From Prochlorococcus sp. AG-402-N21 (lineage in GTDB: Bacteria; Cyanobacteriota; Cyanobacteriia; PCC-6307; Cyanobiaceae), in contig QCIW01000014.1 of assembly GCA_003216435.1 (NCBI GenBank), forward strand, positions 1 to 37,356: a stretch of 37,356 nucleotides of DNA. Reading direction: 5' to 3'. The notes under the pieces were generated by a model. That model made no database searches and was not told where the DNA came from. It was given only the letters and a program-made list of their open reading frames with translations. This document shows positions 1-9,485 of this stretch, in pieces. Made by a program: the position numbers and the translations under genes. Numbering within the stretch: position 1 is the stretch's first letter; each line of letters begins with the position of its first letter.

Positions 1-1333
1 GGTAAGCTGCTGTGTGACAGAAGCTTTGCATCACTAGATCTGCAGAAAATCCAAGACAAGCAAGTTCTTTCATTTCATCTCTAGTCATTGGTCCAGTCGT
101 ATCTTGACTACCTACTGTTGTCATAACAGGCTCACAACTAGTTCCTGGGAGTACACCTGGAAGACTGCAAGCTTGCCCAACTATTTTTTGTGCTTGTGTA
201 AAACCATGTGAGCTTTTTTGGGGTTCGCCTGGTCTTATGAAAATATCAATGGGTTCACGACCTAATTTGCTTCTGACCTTATCTGTTAATGCTCGACCTA
301 TCATTAATGGGATTCTTCCACCAGCTTGAACTTCGTCAGTTATGGTTTCTGGCTTCAGGTTAAAAGTACTTAATAGCTCATTATTGTTATCGCTATTAAT
401 TTTTTTCTTTATTAAGCCTCTATGGGGAAAAATCGTTATCACATCACCATTTTCCAATTTAGTTACATCACATTCAATTGGTAAAGCACCTGAATCTTCT
501 GCAGTATTAAAAAATATAGGGGCGATTTTTCCACCTAAAATAACTCCTCCAGAACGTTTATTCGGAATAAAAGGAATGTCTTTGCCGATATGCCATAGGA
601 CCGAATTTATTGCGGACTTTCTAGAACTACCGGTTCCAACTACATCGCCCACATAGGCAATTGGATGACCTTTTTGTTTGAGTTCAGATATTTGTTCAAT
701 GCCATCAGGAATGCGACTTTCTAGCATTGCAAGTGCATGAAGCGGTATATCTGGTCTTGTCGTAGCGTGGGTGGCTGGAGATAGGTCATCGGTATTAGTT
801 TCACCATCGACTTTGAAAACAGTAACTGTTATTTCATTAGCTAATTTTGGTTTTGATGTAAACCATTCTGCATTAGCCCAACTTTGAATGATTTGGTCAG
901 CGAATTGATTGCTTTTGGCTAAATCTAGAATTTCATTCACTGCGTCATATACCAAGACAATTTGGCTAAGATTCTCTGCGGCACATTTTGCTATTTTTTC
1001 ATCTTTGTTTTTTAAAATTTTAATCAGTGCAGACACGTTGTACCCTCCCACCATTGTCCCTAGGAGGTTAATTGCTTCTATAGGATCGATGAGTTGACAG
1101 CTTGCGCTTCCTTGGGCAATAGAGCTAAGCCATGTCGCTTTCACATATGCAGCTTTATCCACTCCAGGTGGAATCCGATGCTTTAAAAGATTTAAAAGAA
1201 ATTCTTGGCTTGTATTTTCAGGTGGTTTTTCAAGAAGTACAGTTAATTCTTGAACTTGCTCAGCAGACAAGGGAAGTGCTGGGATTCCTTGACTTTCTCG
1301 CTCTAAAGCAAGTTTATGGTAGTTGCTGAGCAT
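1..1333 (-). CDS. acnB: Aconitate hydratase B, 5' part only (runs off the left edge)
   Basis: Bifunctional aconitate hydratase/2-methylisocitrate dehydratase of the carbon cycle (citrate to isocitrate), cytoplasmic. The reverse strand translates without a stop from the ATG at 1333 to the edge, 444 codons, about half of the usual length near 860. It begins MLSNYHKLALERESQGIPAL, continues through the HEAT-like N-terminal domain (MVGGYNV near residue 100) and the swivel domain (VVGTGSSRKSA, then a segment IGKDIPFIPNKR), and reaches the start of the catalytic core, GSQDTTGPMTRDEMKELACL and QSFCHTAAY. These match AcnB rather than AcnA. The three Fe-S cysteines lie in the missing part. The start is supported by AGGAG at 1343-1347, nine bases upstream. 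It is divergent from the DAHP synthase gene. Confidence 0.95.
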   Translation of the reverse strand, partial: MLSNYHKLALERESQGIPALPLSAEQVQELTVLLEKPPENTSQEFLLNLLKHRIPPGVDKAAYVKATWLSSIAQGSASCQLIDPIEAINLLGTMVGGYNVSALIKILKNKDEKIAKCAAENLSQIVLVYDAVNEILDLAKSNQFADQIIQSWANAEWFTSKPKLANEITVTVFKVDGETNTDDLSPATHATTRPDIPLHALAMLESRIPDGIEQISELKQKGHPIAYVGDVVGTGSSRKSAINSVLWHIGKDIPFIPNKRSGGVILGGKIAPIFFNTAEDSGALPIECDVTKLENGDVITIFPHRGLIKKKINSDNNNELLSTFNLKPETITDEVQAGGRIPLMIGRALTDKVRSKLGREPIDIFIRPGEPQKSSHGFTQAQKIVGQACSLPGVLPGTSCEPVMTTVGSQDTTGPMTRDEMKELACLGFSADLVMQSFCHTAAY

Positions 1334-1490
1334 GGATTATTGCTCCTTTTGATTGAATTGTTGTTCCATGGTTCTATTTTTATTATTTACAATCTTATGT
1401 TGCGTGTCGATAGATGCTGAAATACAGGTTAGGAGTGTATTCATATTGTATTTTCCTTAATCTTGTTGTGATGAAGGAAAAAAGAGTTCA

Positions 1491-2561
1491 ATGAGTATTG
1501 CATCAGATCTTCCTTTGATAGATAACACCGCAGATCTTCATGTGGTGGACACGCGACCATTAGTGCCTCCTATTGTGCTGCACCAAGATTTACCGATTGA
1601 TAATAATGCTGCTCAGTTAGTTACAAACACACGCAGCAGAATAAAATCAATTCTTCAAGGTGACGATTCTCGCATTCTTGTAATAGTTGGTCCTTGTTCT
1701 GTCCATGACATTGAATCTGCAAAAGATTATGCGAATCAATTAGAGCCTTTAAGAAAGAGATATGAAAAACAACTTGAAGTTGTGATGCGAGTGTATTTTG
1801 AGAAACCTCGTACTACTGTTGGTTGGAAAGGATTGATAAATGACCCTCATTTAGATGGTTCATATGACATCAATACTGGTTTAAGACGTGCCAGGTCTTT
1901 ACTGTTACATCTAGCTCGTATGGGAATGCCCGCAGCAACAGAATTATTAGATCCTGTTGTGCCGCAATATATTGCTGATTTGATTAGTTGGACTGCAATA
2001 GGAGCAAGAACTACTGAGAGTCAAACTCATAGAGAGATGGCATCTGGATTATCAATGCCAATTGGTTATAAAAATGGTACAGATGGCACTATTAAGACTG
2101 CTAGTGATGCAATCAAGGCGGCATCAAGGCCTCATCATTTTCTTGGTATAAATGAGAATGGTAATGCTTCTATTATTAGTACTACCGGTAATCCTGATGG
2201 ACATCTTGTTTTGAGAGGAGGTACAAGTGGAACTAATTATCACGTTGAAGCAATAGAAGGTGCATCTAAAGAGTTATCCCAAGCTGGCTTGGAAAATCGC
2301 TTAATGGTTGATTGTAGTCATGGAAATTCCAATAAAGATTATCGACGTCAGGGTGAAGTTCTTAGATCGGTTGCTAGTCAATTAAGACAGGGTTCAAGGA
2401 ACGTTATGGGTGTGATGTTAGAAAGTCATCTTGTGGAAGGTAATCAAAAGCTGTCCGATGATTTGTCGCAGCTTGTCTATGGTCAAAGTATTACGGATGC
2501 ATGTATTGATATTGAGATGACAGAAAATCTTTTAGAGGAATTATCCTCCGCAATTATTTAG
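1491..2561 (+). CDS. aroF: 3-deoxy-7-phosphoheptulonate (DAHP) synthase, class I
   Basis: Condenses phosphoenolpyruvate and erythrose 4-phosphate, the entry step to chorismate. The 356-residue protein is full length for the AroF/G/H class. Motifs in order: VGPCSVHD (66-73), EKPRTTVGWKG (104-114), ELLDP (151-155), IGARTTESQTHREMASGL (from 170), GYKNGTDG (192-199), LRGG (241-244) and DCSHGNSNK (274-282, metal and substrate site). The ATG at 1491 follows a purine-rich GAAGGAAAAAAGAG. The stop overlaps the stop of the opposite gene in TTAG (2558-2561). Which aromatic amino acid inhibits it cannot be read from the sequence, so the symbol aroF stands for the family (aroF/aroG). Other genes that use chorismate lie in this window (pabB, chorismate lyase). 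Confidence 0.93.
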   Translation: MSIASDLPLIDNTADLHVVDTRPLVPPIVLHQDLPIDNNAAQLVTNTRSRIKSILQGDDSRILVIVGPCSVHDIESAKDYANQLEPLRKRYEKQLEVVMRVYFEKPRTTVGWKGLINDPHLDGSYDINTGLRRARSLLLHLARMGMPAATELLDPVVPQYIADLISWTAIGARTTESQTHREMASGLSMPIGYKNGTDGTIKTASDAIKAASRPHHFLGINENGNASIISTTGNPDGHLVLRGGTSGTNYHVEAIEGASKELSQAGLENRLMVDCSHGNSNKDYRRQGEVLRSVASQLRQGSRNVMGVMLESHLVEGNQKLSDDLSQLVYGQSITDACIDIEMTENLLEELSSAII

Positions 2562-3232
2562 TTGATACGTATAAAGTTTGAACTATTTATTATCCATATC
2601 CAACCCATTGCAACTCCTAATGGCACAGTTAGGTTGTCGATACCCCAGCAACTAATTTGTTCTAAGACTACTGCTATTAACATGATGGTAAATAGTTTAA
2701 TAGGGTAAAAGGGTAAGCCGATTATATAACTAATGCTAATAAGGGTAATCCCGCTCATTAGTGCCATAGTCAAAGTCCCAGCAAGAGATTTTTTTTGCCC
2801 TAAGATTGCCCAATTTTTAGATTTAACTTCTTTCCCAATTAATCCTGCAAATCCATCTCCGAATGCCATTACTAATACACCAGCAGAGACTGCGTCAGCA
2901 TGTTCAGGCCATAGCCAAAGAATTAAAAGAGTAATACTGAGTCCATAGGCAATGGTTCCGTAGCTTTTCCTCGGCACATCTTCAATTGCTGAAATGAATC
3001 GAATTCGGTGATTTACTAATAGAGCAATTGTAATAATGCTTGCAATTATAGCGGCGAGACTCTTAGAAATTTCTAACCACCATGCTAATGGGATAAGAGG
3101 TCCTGTTCCAATATGAATAATTTTTCTTGTTAATTCTTTTTGTTCTGTGAATTGACTTTTGACAATTAATGCAATGGTAAAGATTATTGCTAACCAACTT
3201 ACAATTGCAAAAATCAGATTGACAGTAGTCAA
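2558..3232 (-). CDS. Phytol kinase / dolichol kinase family membrane protein
   Basis: 224 residues with about six to seven hydrophobic segments, a member of the CTP-dependent polyprenol kinase family (plant VTE5, yeast Sec59, related to CdsA). Visible family features: ELTRKIIHIGTG near residue 34, RKSYGTIAYG near 88, VMAFGDGFAGLIGK near 121-134 and KKSLAGTLTM near 147, then GIDNLTVPL near the C-terminus. In cyanobacteria this family salvages phytol released from chlorophyll for tocopherol or chlorophyll; that role is inferred. The only usable start is a TTG at 3232; an in-frame TGA lies a short way upstream and there is no clear ribosome site. It follows the sigma factor gene by seven bases, so the two are probably co-transcribed. 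It converges with the DAHP synthase gene, with stops overlapping by four bases. Confidence 0.82.
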   Translation of the reverse strand: MTTVNLIFAIVSWLAIIFTIALIVKSQFTEQKELTRKIIHIGTGPLIPLAWWLEISKSLAAIIASIITIALLVNHRIRFISAIEDVPRKSYGTIAYGLSITLLILWLWPEHADAVSAGVLVMAFGDGFAGLIGKEVKSKNWAILGQKKSLAGTLTMALMSGITLISISYIIGLPFYPIKLFTIMLIAVVLEQISCWGIDNLTVPLGVAMGWIWIINSSNFIRIN

Positions 3233-3239
3233 GTTTGAA

Positions 3240-4265
3240 TTAAGCAGCTTGTTGATGAGTTGTCATTACTCGTAATTTCAAAATAGCTTTTGCTTCTAAT
3301 TGTCTGACACGTTCTCTTGAGACATTAATTTGTCTTCCAATTTCAGCAAGTGTTAGTGGTTCTTCTCCATCAAGCCCAAATCTTAATCTCATTATTTTTT
3401 GCTCTCTTTCATTTAATTGAGATAGCCAACCTCCTAAATGTTCTTTTTGGATGCTGCGATCCATCCCTTCCATTGGTTCATTAAAATTTGGATCTGGAAT
3501 TAATTCACCAAGAGTACTTCTTTCTTCTTCCCCTCTTGCATGAGCATCTAGAGATGCACAAGGCGCACTTTGTGCAATTAGATCTTCTAAATCTTTGGTT
3601 TCTATTCCCATTGCACTTGCCAGTTCCAATCTATTTGGCTGTCGCCCAAAACGATGCGCTAATTCTCGGGTGATACGGCGCATTTTAGAAAGTTTTTCAC
3701 TGATATGAATCGGAAGACGAATTGTTCGAGCACTATTATCAATTGCTCTAGTCATTCCTTGTCGAATCCACCAATACGCATAAGTAGAGAATTTATATCC
3801 CATTGCAGGGTCAAACTTATCAACTGCTCTTTCAAGTCCAATCGCTCCCTCTTGAACTAAATCGAGTAGCTCTAATCCTTGATTTTGATATTTTTTTGCG
3901 ACACTTACTACTAGCCTAAGGTTTGCGGCCATCATTCTGTCACGAGCACGTTTGCCCATCCGAATCTGATGTTTTTGACGAGTGGTTCTTTTAGCTTCTG
4001 TTATTTCAAGCAATTTTTTCATTGCTTGTACATGATGGGCGAGTTCGATTTCTTCAGCAGCTGTGAGGAGAGGTACTCTTCCGATACTGCTTAAATAGAA
4101 ACCGATAGCATCTGTACCAAGTCTCCCAGATCTATGTTGACCTTTGGATGCTTGTACATTTCGATTGGTTTTTCCTGTCGGTTGCTTTTTTATGGCATTT
4201 GGCAAAACAGGCTTTTCTGCTTGGCTTTTAGAAGAGCCTTTTGCAGATTCCAGAGGGATCCCCAT
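3240..4265 (-). CDS. RNA polymerase sigma-70 family factor, group 2 (RpoD-like)
   Basis: Alternative sigma-70 factor of about 341 residues. It lacks a long region 1.1 but has regions 1.2 ([17 protein letters not shown]), 2 ([54 protein letters not shown]), 3 ([20 protein letters not shown]) and 4 with the helix-turn-helix ([20 protein letters not shown]). The close match to RpoD in 2.4 and 4.2 suggests recognition of ordinary -10/-35 promoters, as expected for cyanobacterial group 2 factors. Start: a GTG at 4268 and an ATG at 4265 are adjacent; the strong AGGAGG at 4274-4279 sits eight bases from the ATG and five from the GTG, so I prefer the ATG. The N-terminal 45 residues are basic and low in complexity. 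Which Sig paralogue it is cannot be settled here. Confidence 0.93.
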   Translation of the reverse strand: MGIPLESAKGSSKSQAEKPVLPNAIKKQPTGKTNRNVQASKGQHRSGRLGTDAIGFYLSSIGRVPLLTAAEEIELAHHVQAMKKLLEITEAKRTTRQKHQIRMGKRARDRMMAANLRLVVSVAKKYQNQGLELLDLVQEGAIGLERAVDKFDPAMGYKFSTYAYWWIRQGMTRAIDNSARTIRLPIHISEKLSKMRRITRELAHRFGRQPNRLELASAMGIETKDLEDLIAQSAPCASLDAHARGEEERSTLGELIPDPNFNEPMEGMDRSIQKEHLGGWLSQLNEREQKIMRLRFGLDGEEPLTLAEIGRQINVSRERVRQLEAKAILKLRVMTTHQQAA

Positions 4266-4273
4266 CACCCTGG

Positions 4274-4279
4274 CCTCCT
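4274..4279 (-). promoter_or_regulatory. Strong ribosome binding site AGGAGG for the sigma factor gene
   Basis: A full AGGAGG on the minus strand, eight bases before the ATG at 4265 and five before the GTG at 4268. Few genes in this window have so complete a Shine-Dalgarno site. It decides the start in favour of the ATG. Confidence 0.7.
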
Positions 4280-4461
4280 ATATTTATATTTAGTTTGAAG
4301 TTAGCACTTAAAATGCAAACTTGATCAAAAGAAACGAAAATTTTTCGATAGACCTTTAAAAATGTTGCATAAAGAGCTATTTTTCTAGGTAAAAGACGCA
4401 ATTTTTGTAGATATTTCTCTAGAAATCTAATTAGTGCAAGAAAGCAATACAAAGCATAAAA

Positions 4462-6579
4462 TTATTTGTTGAATATTTTCAAGATTTCTTCTTGTGAATG
4501 ACTTTCATTTTCTTTTCTTTTTAGCCGAACAAATTCTCCGTTACTTTTCATAGACCATGCACCACAATTGATAGTGAGATATAGGTCTAAAAGTTGCTCT
4601 AATTGTTTTTTGAGTTCTATATTTTTTATTGGGGTGACTGCTTCTACTCTTCTATCTAAATTTCTCCTCATCCAATCCGCGCTACCAATAAATACTTCAG
4701 AATTACCCTGATTAAGGAACCAAAAAATCCTTGAGTGCTCTAGAAATCTTCCTATGACACTAATGACTTTAATATTTTCACTTAGTCCTTTTTTTTCTGG
4801 ATATAGACAACACATCCCTCTAATGATTAATTCAATTTCAACTCCAACGCTAGAGGCTTCATATAATAAGTTAATTATTCGAGGATCAACTAAAGAATTC
4901 ATTTTTGCACGAATTCGTGCTGGCTTACCATTTTTTGCATTATTAATTTCCCTATTAATTAGTTCTTCTATTCCTTTACGTAAAGTTACTGGAGCTACAA
5001 GTAGTTTCCTAAAATCTTGCTGTTTGGAAAAACCAGTTAAGTAATTGAACAGTTCAATTAAGTCTTGGCCAATTTCTGGTTGAGCGGAAAGTAATCCGAG
5101 GTCAGTATATGTAGCAGAACTTTTTGCATTGTAATTTCCAGTACCTATATGAAAATAGGTACGCAGGCGATCCTTTTCTTTTCTCACAATCAAAGCGATT
5201 TTAGTATGGGTTTTTAATCCGATGACTCCGTACACGACATGAACACCACATTGTTCAAGTCGTTTTGCCCATTGAATATTATTGTCTTCGTCAAAGCGTG
5301 CTTTTAGCTCCACAAGTGCCATAACTTGCTTTCCATTTTCAGCTGCTCGTATTAAGGCAGCTATTATTTCGGAATCTTTTGATACACGATAAAGAGTCAT
5401 TTTAATGCCCATGACTCTCGGATCTTCTGCAGCTTGATTAATAAACTCTTCTATTGATGTACTGAATAGATGATATGGATGGTGGACAAGCAAATCTTTG
5501 CGTCTAATTATTGAAAAAATACTTTTAAATTCTTCTTGTTTGATTGATCCATCTTCTAGTAGTGCTAATTGACTACTTTTTAGTGATTGATGCGTTATAC
5601 CTTGATGTTTCTCAAATTTTAATTGTGGTAAATCAAGTGATATTAAGCTTATTAGCTCATCAGCACCTAAAAAACCTTCTATCTGAAAAAGGTCTTCCTC
5701 TTTCACCCCCATTCCATCTTGCAGTAAATCTAAGATATTTTTTGGGATATCGTCAGAGACTTCGAGACGGACAACCTCTCCTCCCATTCGACGTTTTTGG
5801 AGTCCTTCTTCGATTGCACTCATTAAATCATCGGCTTCAAGATCTCGGAGTTCTAAATCAGCATCTCTTGTAACACGAAACAAAGAATATTCTTCAATTT
5901 TCATTCCTGGGAAGAGTATCGTTAGATTATGAGCAACAACTTGCTCGATTGGAATGGCTGAATAAATAACTTCTTTCCCTATTTCATGTAAATTTGTTGG
6001 GATAGCTACAAATCTCTTTAATGTTTTTTGTGGGATCTTAATTCTTGCAAACTCTCTTTGGTTAGTTTCTGGATCTTGAATTAGTGTTGCTAAATTCAAG
6101 CTAAGGTTGCTGACAAAAGGAAATGGGTGAGATGGATCAACTGCTAATGGAGTTAATATCGGAAAAATTGCTGTTTTAAAAAAATTATCGACCCATACTC
6201 TTTGCTGTTTATTTAATTCTTCGTAATTATAAATATAAACCTTTTCTTTTTTTAGTTGCTTCTTTATATCTGTAAGTACTTCTCTTTGCTGCTGCTTCAG
6301 GATAGGAATTAATTTTGAGCGAATATCTAACAATTGTTCTTTAGGCGTTTTTCCATCTACACTTTTTTTGGTAATTCCCGCTTCAACTTGTGATTTTAAT
6401 GAAGCTACACGAACCATAAAAAATTCATCAAGATTATTGCTAAAAATCGAACAAAATTTTATGCGTTCTAGTAAAGGAGTTGTTTTATCTAGCGCAAGTG
6501 CAAGTACTCTTTGATTGAAATTAATCCAACTCAATTCTCGATTGATGTATAAATTTTTAGCTTCAGGCTTATTTGCCAT
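4462..6579 (-). CDS. ppk: Polyphosphate kinase 1
   Basis: Reversibly makes inorganic polyphosphate from the gamma-phosphate of ATP; phosphate storage. 705 residues, usual PPK1 length. N-terminal domain with YINRELSWINFNQRVL (from 11); DPSHPFPFVSNLSLNLA (from 148); core HHPYHLFSTS (from 376); GIKMTLYRVSKDS (from 391); LKARFDEDNN (from 434). The phosphorylated histidine is in GLKTHTK (His458) and the second conserved one in RFLEHSRIFWF (His615). The ATG at 6579 has no clear Shine-Dalgarno site. It is followed by a 193-base gap and then the sigma factor gene, so the two are probably separate units. Nothing is missing from the active site. Confidence 0.96.
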   Translation of the reverse strand: MANKPEAKNLYINRELSWINFNQRVLALALDKTTPLLERIKFCSIFSNNLDEFFMVRVASLKSQVEAGITKKSVDGKTPKEQLLDIRSKLIPILKQQQREVLTDIKKQLKKEKVYIYNYEELNKQQRVWVDNFFKTAIFPILTPLAVDPSHPFPFVSNLSLNLATLIQDPETNQREFARIKIPQKTLKRFVAIPTNLHEIGKEVIYSAIPIEQVVAHNLTILFPGMKIEEYSLFRVTRDADLELRDLEADDLMSAIEEGLQKRRMGGEVVRLEVSDDIPKNILDLLQDGMGVKEEDLFQIEGFLGADELISLISLDLPQLKFEKHQGITHQSLKSSQLALLEDGSIKQEEFKSIFSIIRRKDLLVHHPYHLFSTSIEEFINQAAEDPRVMGIKMTLYRVSKDSEIIAALIRAAENGKQVMALVELKARFDEDNNIQWAKRLEQCGVHVVYGVIGLKTHTKIALIVRKEKDRLRTYFHIGTGNYNAKSSATYTDLGLLSAQPEIGQDLIELFNYLTGFSKQQDFRKLLVAPVTLRKGIEELINREINNAKNGKPARIRAKMNSLVDPRIINLLYEASSVGVEIELIIRGMCCLYPEKKGLSENIKVISVIGRFLEHSRIFWFLNQGNSEVFIGSADWMRRNLDRRVEAVTPIKNIELKKQLEQLLDLYLTINCGAWSMKSNGEFVRLKRKENESHSQEEILKIFNK

Positions 6580-6645
6580 ATACTTAAAATAAATTTTTCA
6601 GTACGCTTGTTTAAAGTTAGCAATAATAATAAGTGATTGCGTTAT

Positions 6646-7911
6646 TTATTGATTTTCCGATTGAGTTTGGTGTGAGGAGCCAACACCTATTATGAAATAA
6701 AGTACAACTATTAGAAGAAAGGTGGTCCCAATAAACGGGCTTTTTTGTCCAAGTAGGTCATAACTAAATCCTGCGATTGAGGCCCCAAGAAAAGTTCCTA
6801 AGCTCTGTAGACCTTGCAAACTTCCAAGGACAGCCCCTTGTCCAGCTGAATTCAGTCTTCGTGAAATTAATGCTCTTAAGCATGGAGTAACTAAACCAGT
6901 ACCTAACGCTAGAACCGCTACACCGCTAAATACCATAGGTATTGAATTATCTATATTGGCTAGAGTTATAGTGATGCACCCAGCCATTACAAATCCAACA
7001 CCTATTAACGTTAGTCGTTTTTCTCCATATTGATTTACTAGTGGCCCTATTAAACCTCCTTGTACAATCATTGCAATTATTCCAACGACAACGAAGGCTT
7101 GGCTAGATAATTGTGGCCCCCAGTTAAATGCTTCTTTTAAATAAAGTACTAAAACAGCTGTAAAGCCATTAAAGGCCATAAAAAAAATGAAGAATGAGAG
7201 ACAAAGGGTTCTTGATAATGAATTAGTAAAGACTAGTTTAAGTTGCCTAAAAGGATTTAATTCTCTCTTTTTGATGAATGAACTTCTTTTATTTGATGGA
7301 AGAGTCTCTGGAAGGATGCTAAGTACTAACACTAAATTTGATATTGCAAATAACGTTGCTGCCCAAACTGGCAGTGTGACACTGTATTTTGCTAAGGCTG
7401 TTCCCAACCCAGGTCCTAGAATAAAACCTAATCCAAAGGCAACACCAATTAGACCAAAAGTTTTGGCACGATTTTCTGGGGTTGATATGTCAGCTAGCAC
7501 AGCAGTGGCTGTTGCGGCTGTACCACCACTCATTCCATCAATGATTCTTGCTAAGAATAAAAGCAATAACGGTAAAGTGGAAGCCCATGTAGGTAGAAAA
7601 TTATTCCAATTAACACTGACCGTAATGGCAAACATGCTTAATCCAATAACTGAACCAGAAACGCAAATTGTGATTATTGGCTTACGTCCATATCGATCAC
7701 TAAGAGCTCCTATAAGAGGTGCAACTGCGAATTGAGAAATTGCATATGTTCCCGCTAGAAGACCGAGAGTACTCCCACTATTAGTGAATCTCCCTAGCAA
7801 GAAGGGTAGTAAAGGAAAAACAATTGTTTCTCCGAGTCGATCATTTAAGAGAGTAATAAAAGCACTAAGGAGTGTCGGGATTTTAAGCTTTTGCAAAATT
7901 GTATATTTCAT
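6646..7911 (-). CDS. Major facilitator superfamily transporter, TetA-like drug:H+ antiporter family
   Basis: 421 residues with twelve likely membrane segments. It carries the MFS loop 2-3 motif in GALSDRYGRKPII (near residue 70), a charged central loop (LPETLPSNKRSSFIKKREL) between helices 6 and 7, and the DHA1/TetA pattern LLAGTYAISQFAVAPLIGAL. The family exports small molecules in exchange for protons; the substrate here cannot be read. The ATG at 7911 is preceded by GGTGAG seven bases upstream. It is divergent from the GNAT gene with only 46 bases between the starts, so the two promoters must overlap or abut. Confidence 0.85.
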   Translation of the reverse strand: MKYTILQKLKIPTLLSAFITLLNDRLGETIVFPLLPFLLGRFTNSGSTLGLLAGTYAISQFAVAPLIGALSDRYGRKPIITICVSGSVIGLSMFAITVSVNWNNFLPTWASTLPLLLLFLARIIDGMSGGTAATATAVLADISTPENRAKTFGLIGVAFGLGFILGPGLGTALAKYSVTLPVWAATLFAISNLVLVLSILPETLPSNKRSSFIKKRELNPFRQLKLVFTNSLSRTLCLSFFIFFMAFNGFTAVLVLYLKEAFNWGPQLSSQAFVVVGIIAMIVQGGLIGPLVNQYGEKRLTLIGVGFVMAGCITITLANIDNSIPMVFSGVAVLALGTGLVTPCLRALISRRLNSAGQGAVLGSLQGLQSLGTFLGASIAGFSYDLLGQKSPFIGTTFLLIVVLYFIIGVGSSHQTQSENQ

Positions 7912-7957
7912 TTATGTACTCACCATCCCACAATGACGTATTGAGATTCAAATAAAG

Positions 7958-8434
7958 ATGAATAAAAATTTTGATTTAAAAGAACTTTTAGTTAGTCATC
8001 ATCCTTGTGTCAGGTCTATATATGAAGATGCAATTCAGTCACAATGTCAGGATTTGTATAGTAGGGAGCAAATAATTGCTTGGAGTTCTTTGGCTTGGTT
8101 GCCAGGTATTCTTGATAGGACTTTGAATGAAGGAAAGGGTTGGATTAGTACAGACAATGATCTAATTGAAGCTTTTGCAGTGAGATATCCAATCAATCGC
8201 TTGGCACTTATTTATTGTCGAGGGCGGTCAGCTCGTCAAGGACATGCCACGCAATTACTCAAACAAATAGAAGCTGATGCTCTCGCAGATGGCCAATCAG
8301 TTTTAATAACAGAAGCTAGTTTACTTAGTTACCAGTTATTATTACGTTATGGCTGGAGAATTAAGTCACTTGAGAAAATTAAAATAAGTGGCATTTTATT
8401 TGATAGATATTTAATGATTAAGAAGTTGATTTAA
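7958..8434 (+). CDS. GNAT-family N-acetyltransferase-like protein
   Basis: 158 residues. The central part resembles the acetyl-CoA-binding core of GNAT enzymes: a beta-strand RLALIYCRGRSARQGHAT (the R/Q-x-x-G-x-G/A pattern, RQGHAT), then a helix LLKQIEADALADG, and ITEASLLSYQLLLRYGW, a typical motif B with the late tyrosine and YGW. The N-terminal half (HHPCVRSIYEDAIQSQC) resembles the helix alpha1-alpha2 region. The acceptor is unknown. The 3' end overlaps the TrpD2-like gene on the other strand by 17 bases. Confidence 0.7.
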   Translation: MNKNFDLKELLVSHHPCVRSIYEDAIQSQCQDLYSREQIIAWSSLAWLPGILDRTLNEGKGWISTDNDLIEAFAVRYPINRLALIYCRGRSARQGHATQLLKQIEADALADGQSVLITEASLLSYQLLLRYGWRIKSLEKIKISGILFDRYLMIKKLI

Positions 8435-9485
8435 TAGATTTTCTCCAGTTAATTATTTTATCTATAGTATCTTTAACAGATCCAGATTTAATTAAATCTT
8501 CTGCCTTTTTAACGCCGCCTTGTAAAGTTGATGTTATATCAGAAGACCATAAATAAAACCCTGCATTTAACAACAATGATTCTATTAATGGTCCTTTATT
8601 ATTGATTGCTTCTATCGCTTGCATTTTCCAAACTTCTAAATTTTTGTATACCACATCTTTAGCATGAAAATTATAATCTTTTGGATCAATAGTTAACGCA
8701 TTAATGTGTTTATTTTTTATATGACTAGCTTGACATTTTCTACTAACTGGAAGATCTGTACTTCCTTCGAGACCTTTAATTGTAATTATATTTTCTTCAC
8801 CTATAAGTTGTAAGGTCTTCCAATGCCTTTCTTCAGTAGGATTATGGACAAATCCTGAAACTAGGAGATGTTTATTACGATGGGCAGACCATAGCAGTTC
8901 CATGCTGGCTATAGGAGGTCTTTTTCCTATTTGGTCTCTGTAATAAATTAAGTTTTCGGCAAGAGGGAAGTGTTCTGGTTGATGAATAAATGCAAAATTA
9001 TTTTTTAAAAATCCAGATTGGACTTGTGAGATTGTTAGCCCACTTAGATTCATTCCAAGTGCAAAAAATAATTCTTGTGTCGTGATTCCGTATTTCACAG
9101 GCATACGTTGTCCTCCTTGAAGTACAACAGGTTGTTCAGCACTTAATAAAACCAAAGAAGTAAGAGGGTAGATAGGTGCTGTACGCGTACGGCCATCGAA
9201 TGGCATTCCAAAGCAAATAGGAGAACGCTGTTTTGTTTGTGATTGCAATTTAGGTCCTAATTTCAGATAGGTATCAATCATTCCAGCTAATTCTTCTGGC
9301 CCAGGTCTTTTAATTCGATGTGCGATCATGAACGCACCAATTTGTGCGGGGCTAGGTATACCTGTCAGAATTAGGTCGAGCGCATCTGCAGATTCTTCAC
9401 GGGTCATATTTCGGCTGGTTTGCTCTCCACTGCCTATCTTTCGAAGGTAGGTTTTGAATCGCTCTTGACTCGTTTTTTCCTGCAT
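8418..9485 (-). CDS. TrpD2-like protein (anthranilate phosphoribosyltransferase family, probably not a TrpD enzyme)
   Basis: 355 residues with the fold of the glycosyltransferase 3 family: N-terminal helical domain (REESADALDLILTGIPSPAQIGAFMIAHRIK) and an alpha/beta domain. In place of the GTGGD PRPP-binding loop of TrpD it has CFGMPFDGRTRTAPIYPL, close to the YNGARKQPNLTPL-type loop of the TrpD2 family (E. coli YbiB), whose members are reported to bind nucleic acid rather than catalyse the tryptophan step. I infer it is TrpD2-like and that the true trpD lies elsewhere. AGGA lies eight bases before the ATG at 9485. The start codon overlaps that of cobA on the other strand (CATG at 9483-9486). 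Confidence 0.75.
   Translation of the reverse strand: MQEKTSQERFKTYLRKIGSGEQTSRNMTREESADALDLILTGIPSPAQIGAFMIAHRIKRPGPEELAGMIDTYLKLGPKLQSQTKQRSPICFGMPFDGRTRTAPIYPLTSLVLLSAEQPVVLQGGQRMPVKYGITTQELFFALGMNLSGLTISQVQSGFLKNNFAFIHQPEHFPLAENLIYYRDQIGKRPPIASMELLWSAHRNKHLLVSGFVHNPTEERHWKTLQLIGEENIITIKGLEGSTDLPVSRKCQASHIKNKHINALTIDPKDYNFHAKDVVYKNLEVWKMQAIEAINNKGPLIESLLLNAGFYLWSSDITSTLQGGVKKAEDLIKSGSVKDTIDKIINWRKSIKSTS

Noticed and set aside
4228-4452. A 74-residue minus-strand frame just upstream of the sigma factor gene
   Set aside because: It overlaps the sigma factor start and its AGGAGG, has no ribosome site, and the composition (runs of Phe, Leu, Lys) fits AT-rich non-coding DNA.
7187-7735. A 182-residue plus-strand frame inside the MFS transporter
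   Set aside because: It is a mirror frame of a membrane protein with clear MFS motifs on the other strand and shows no domain.
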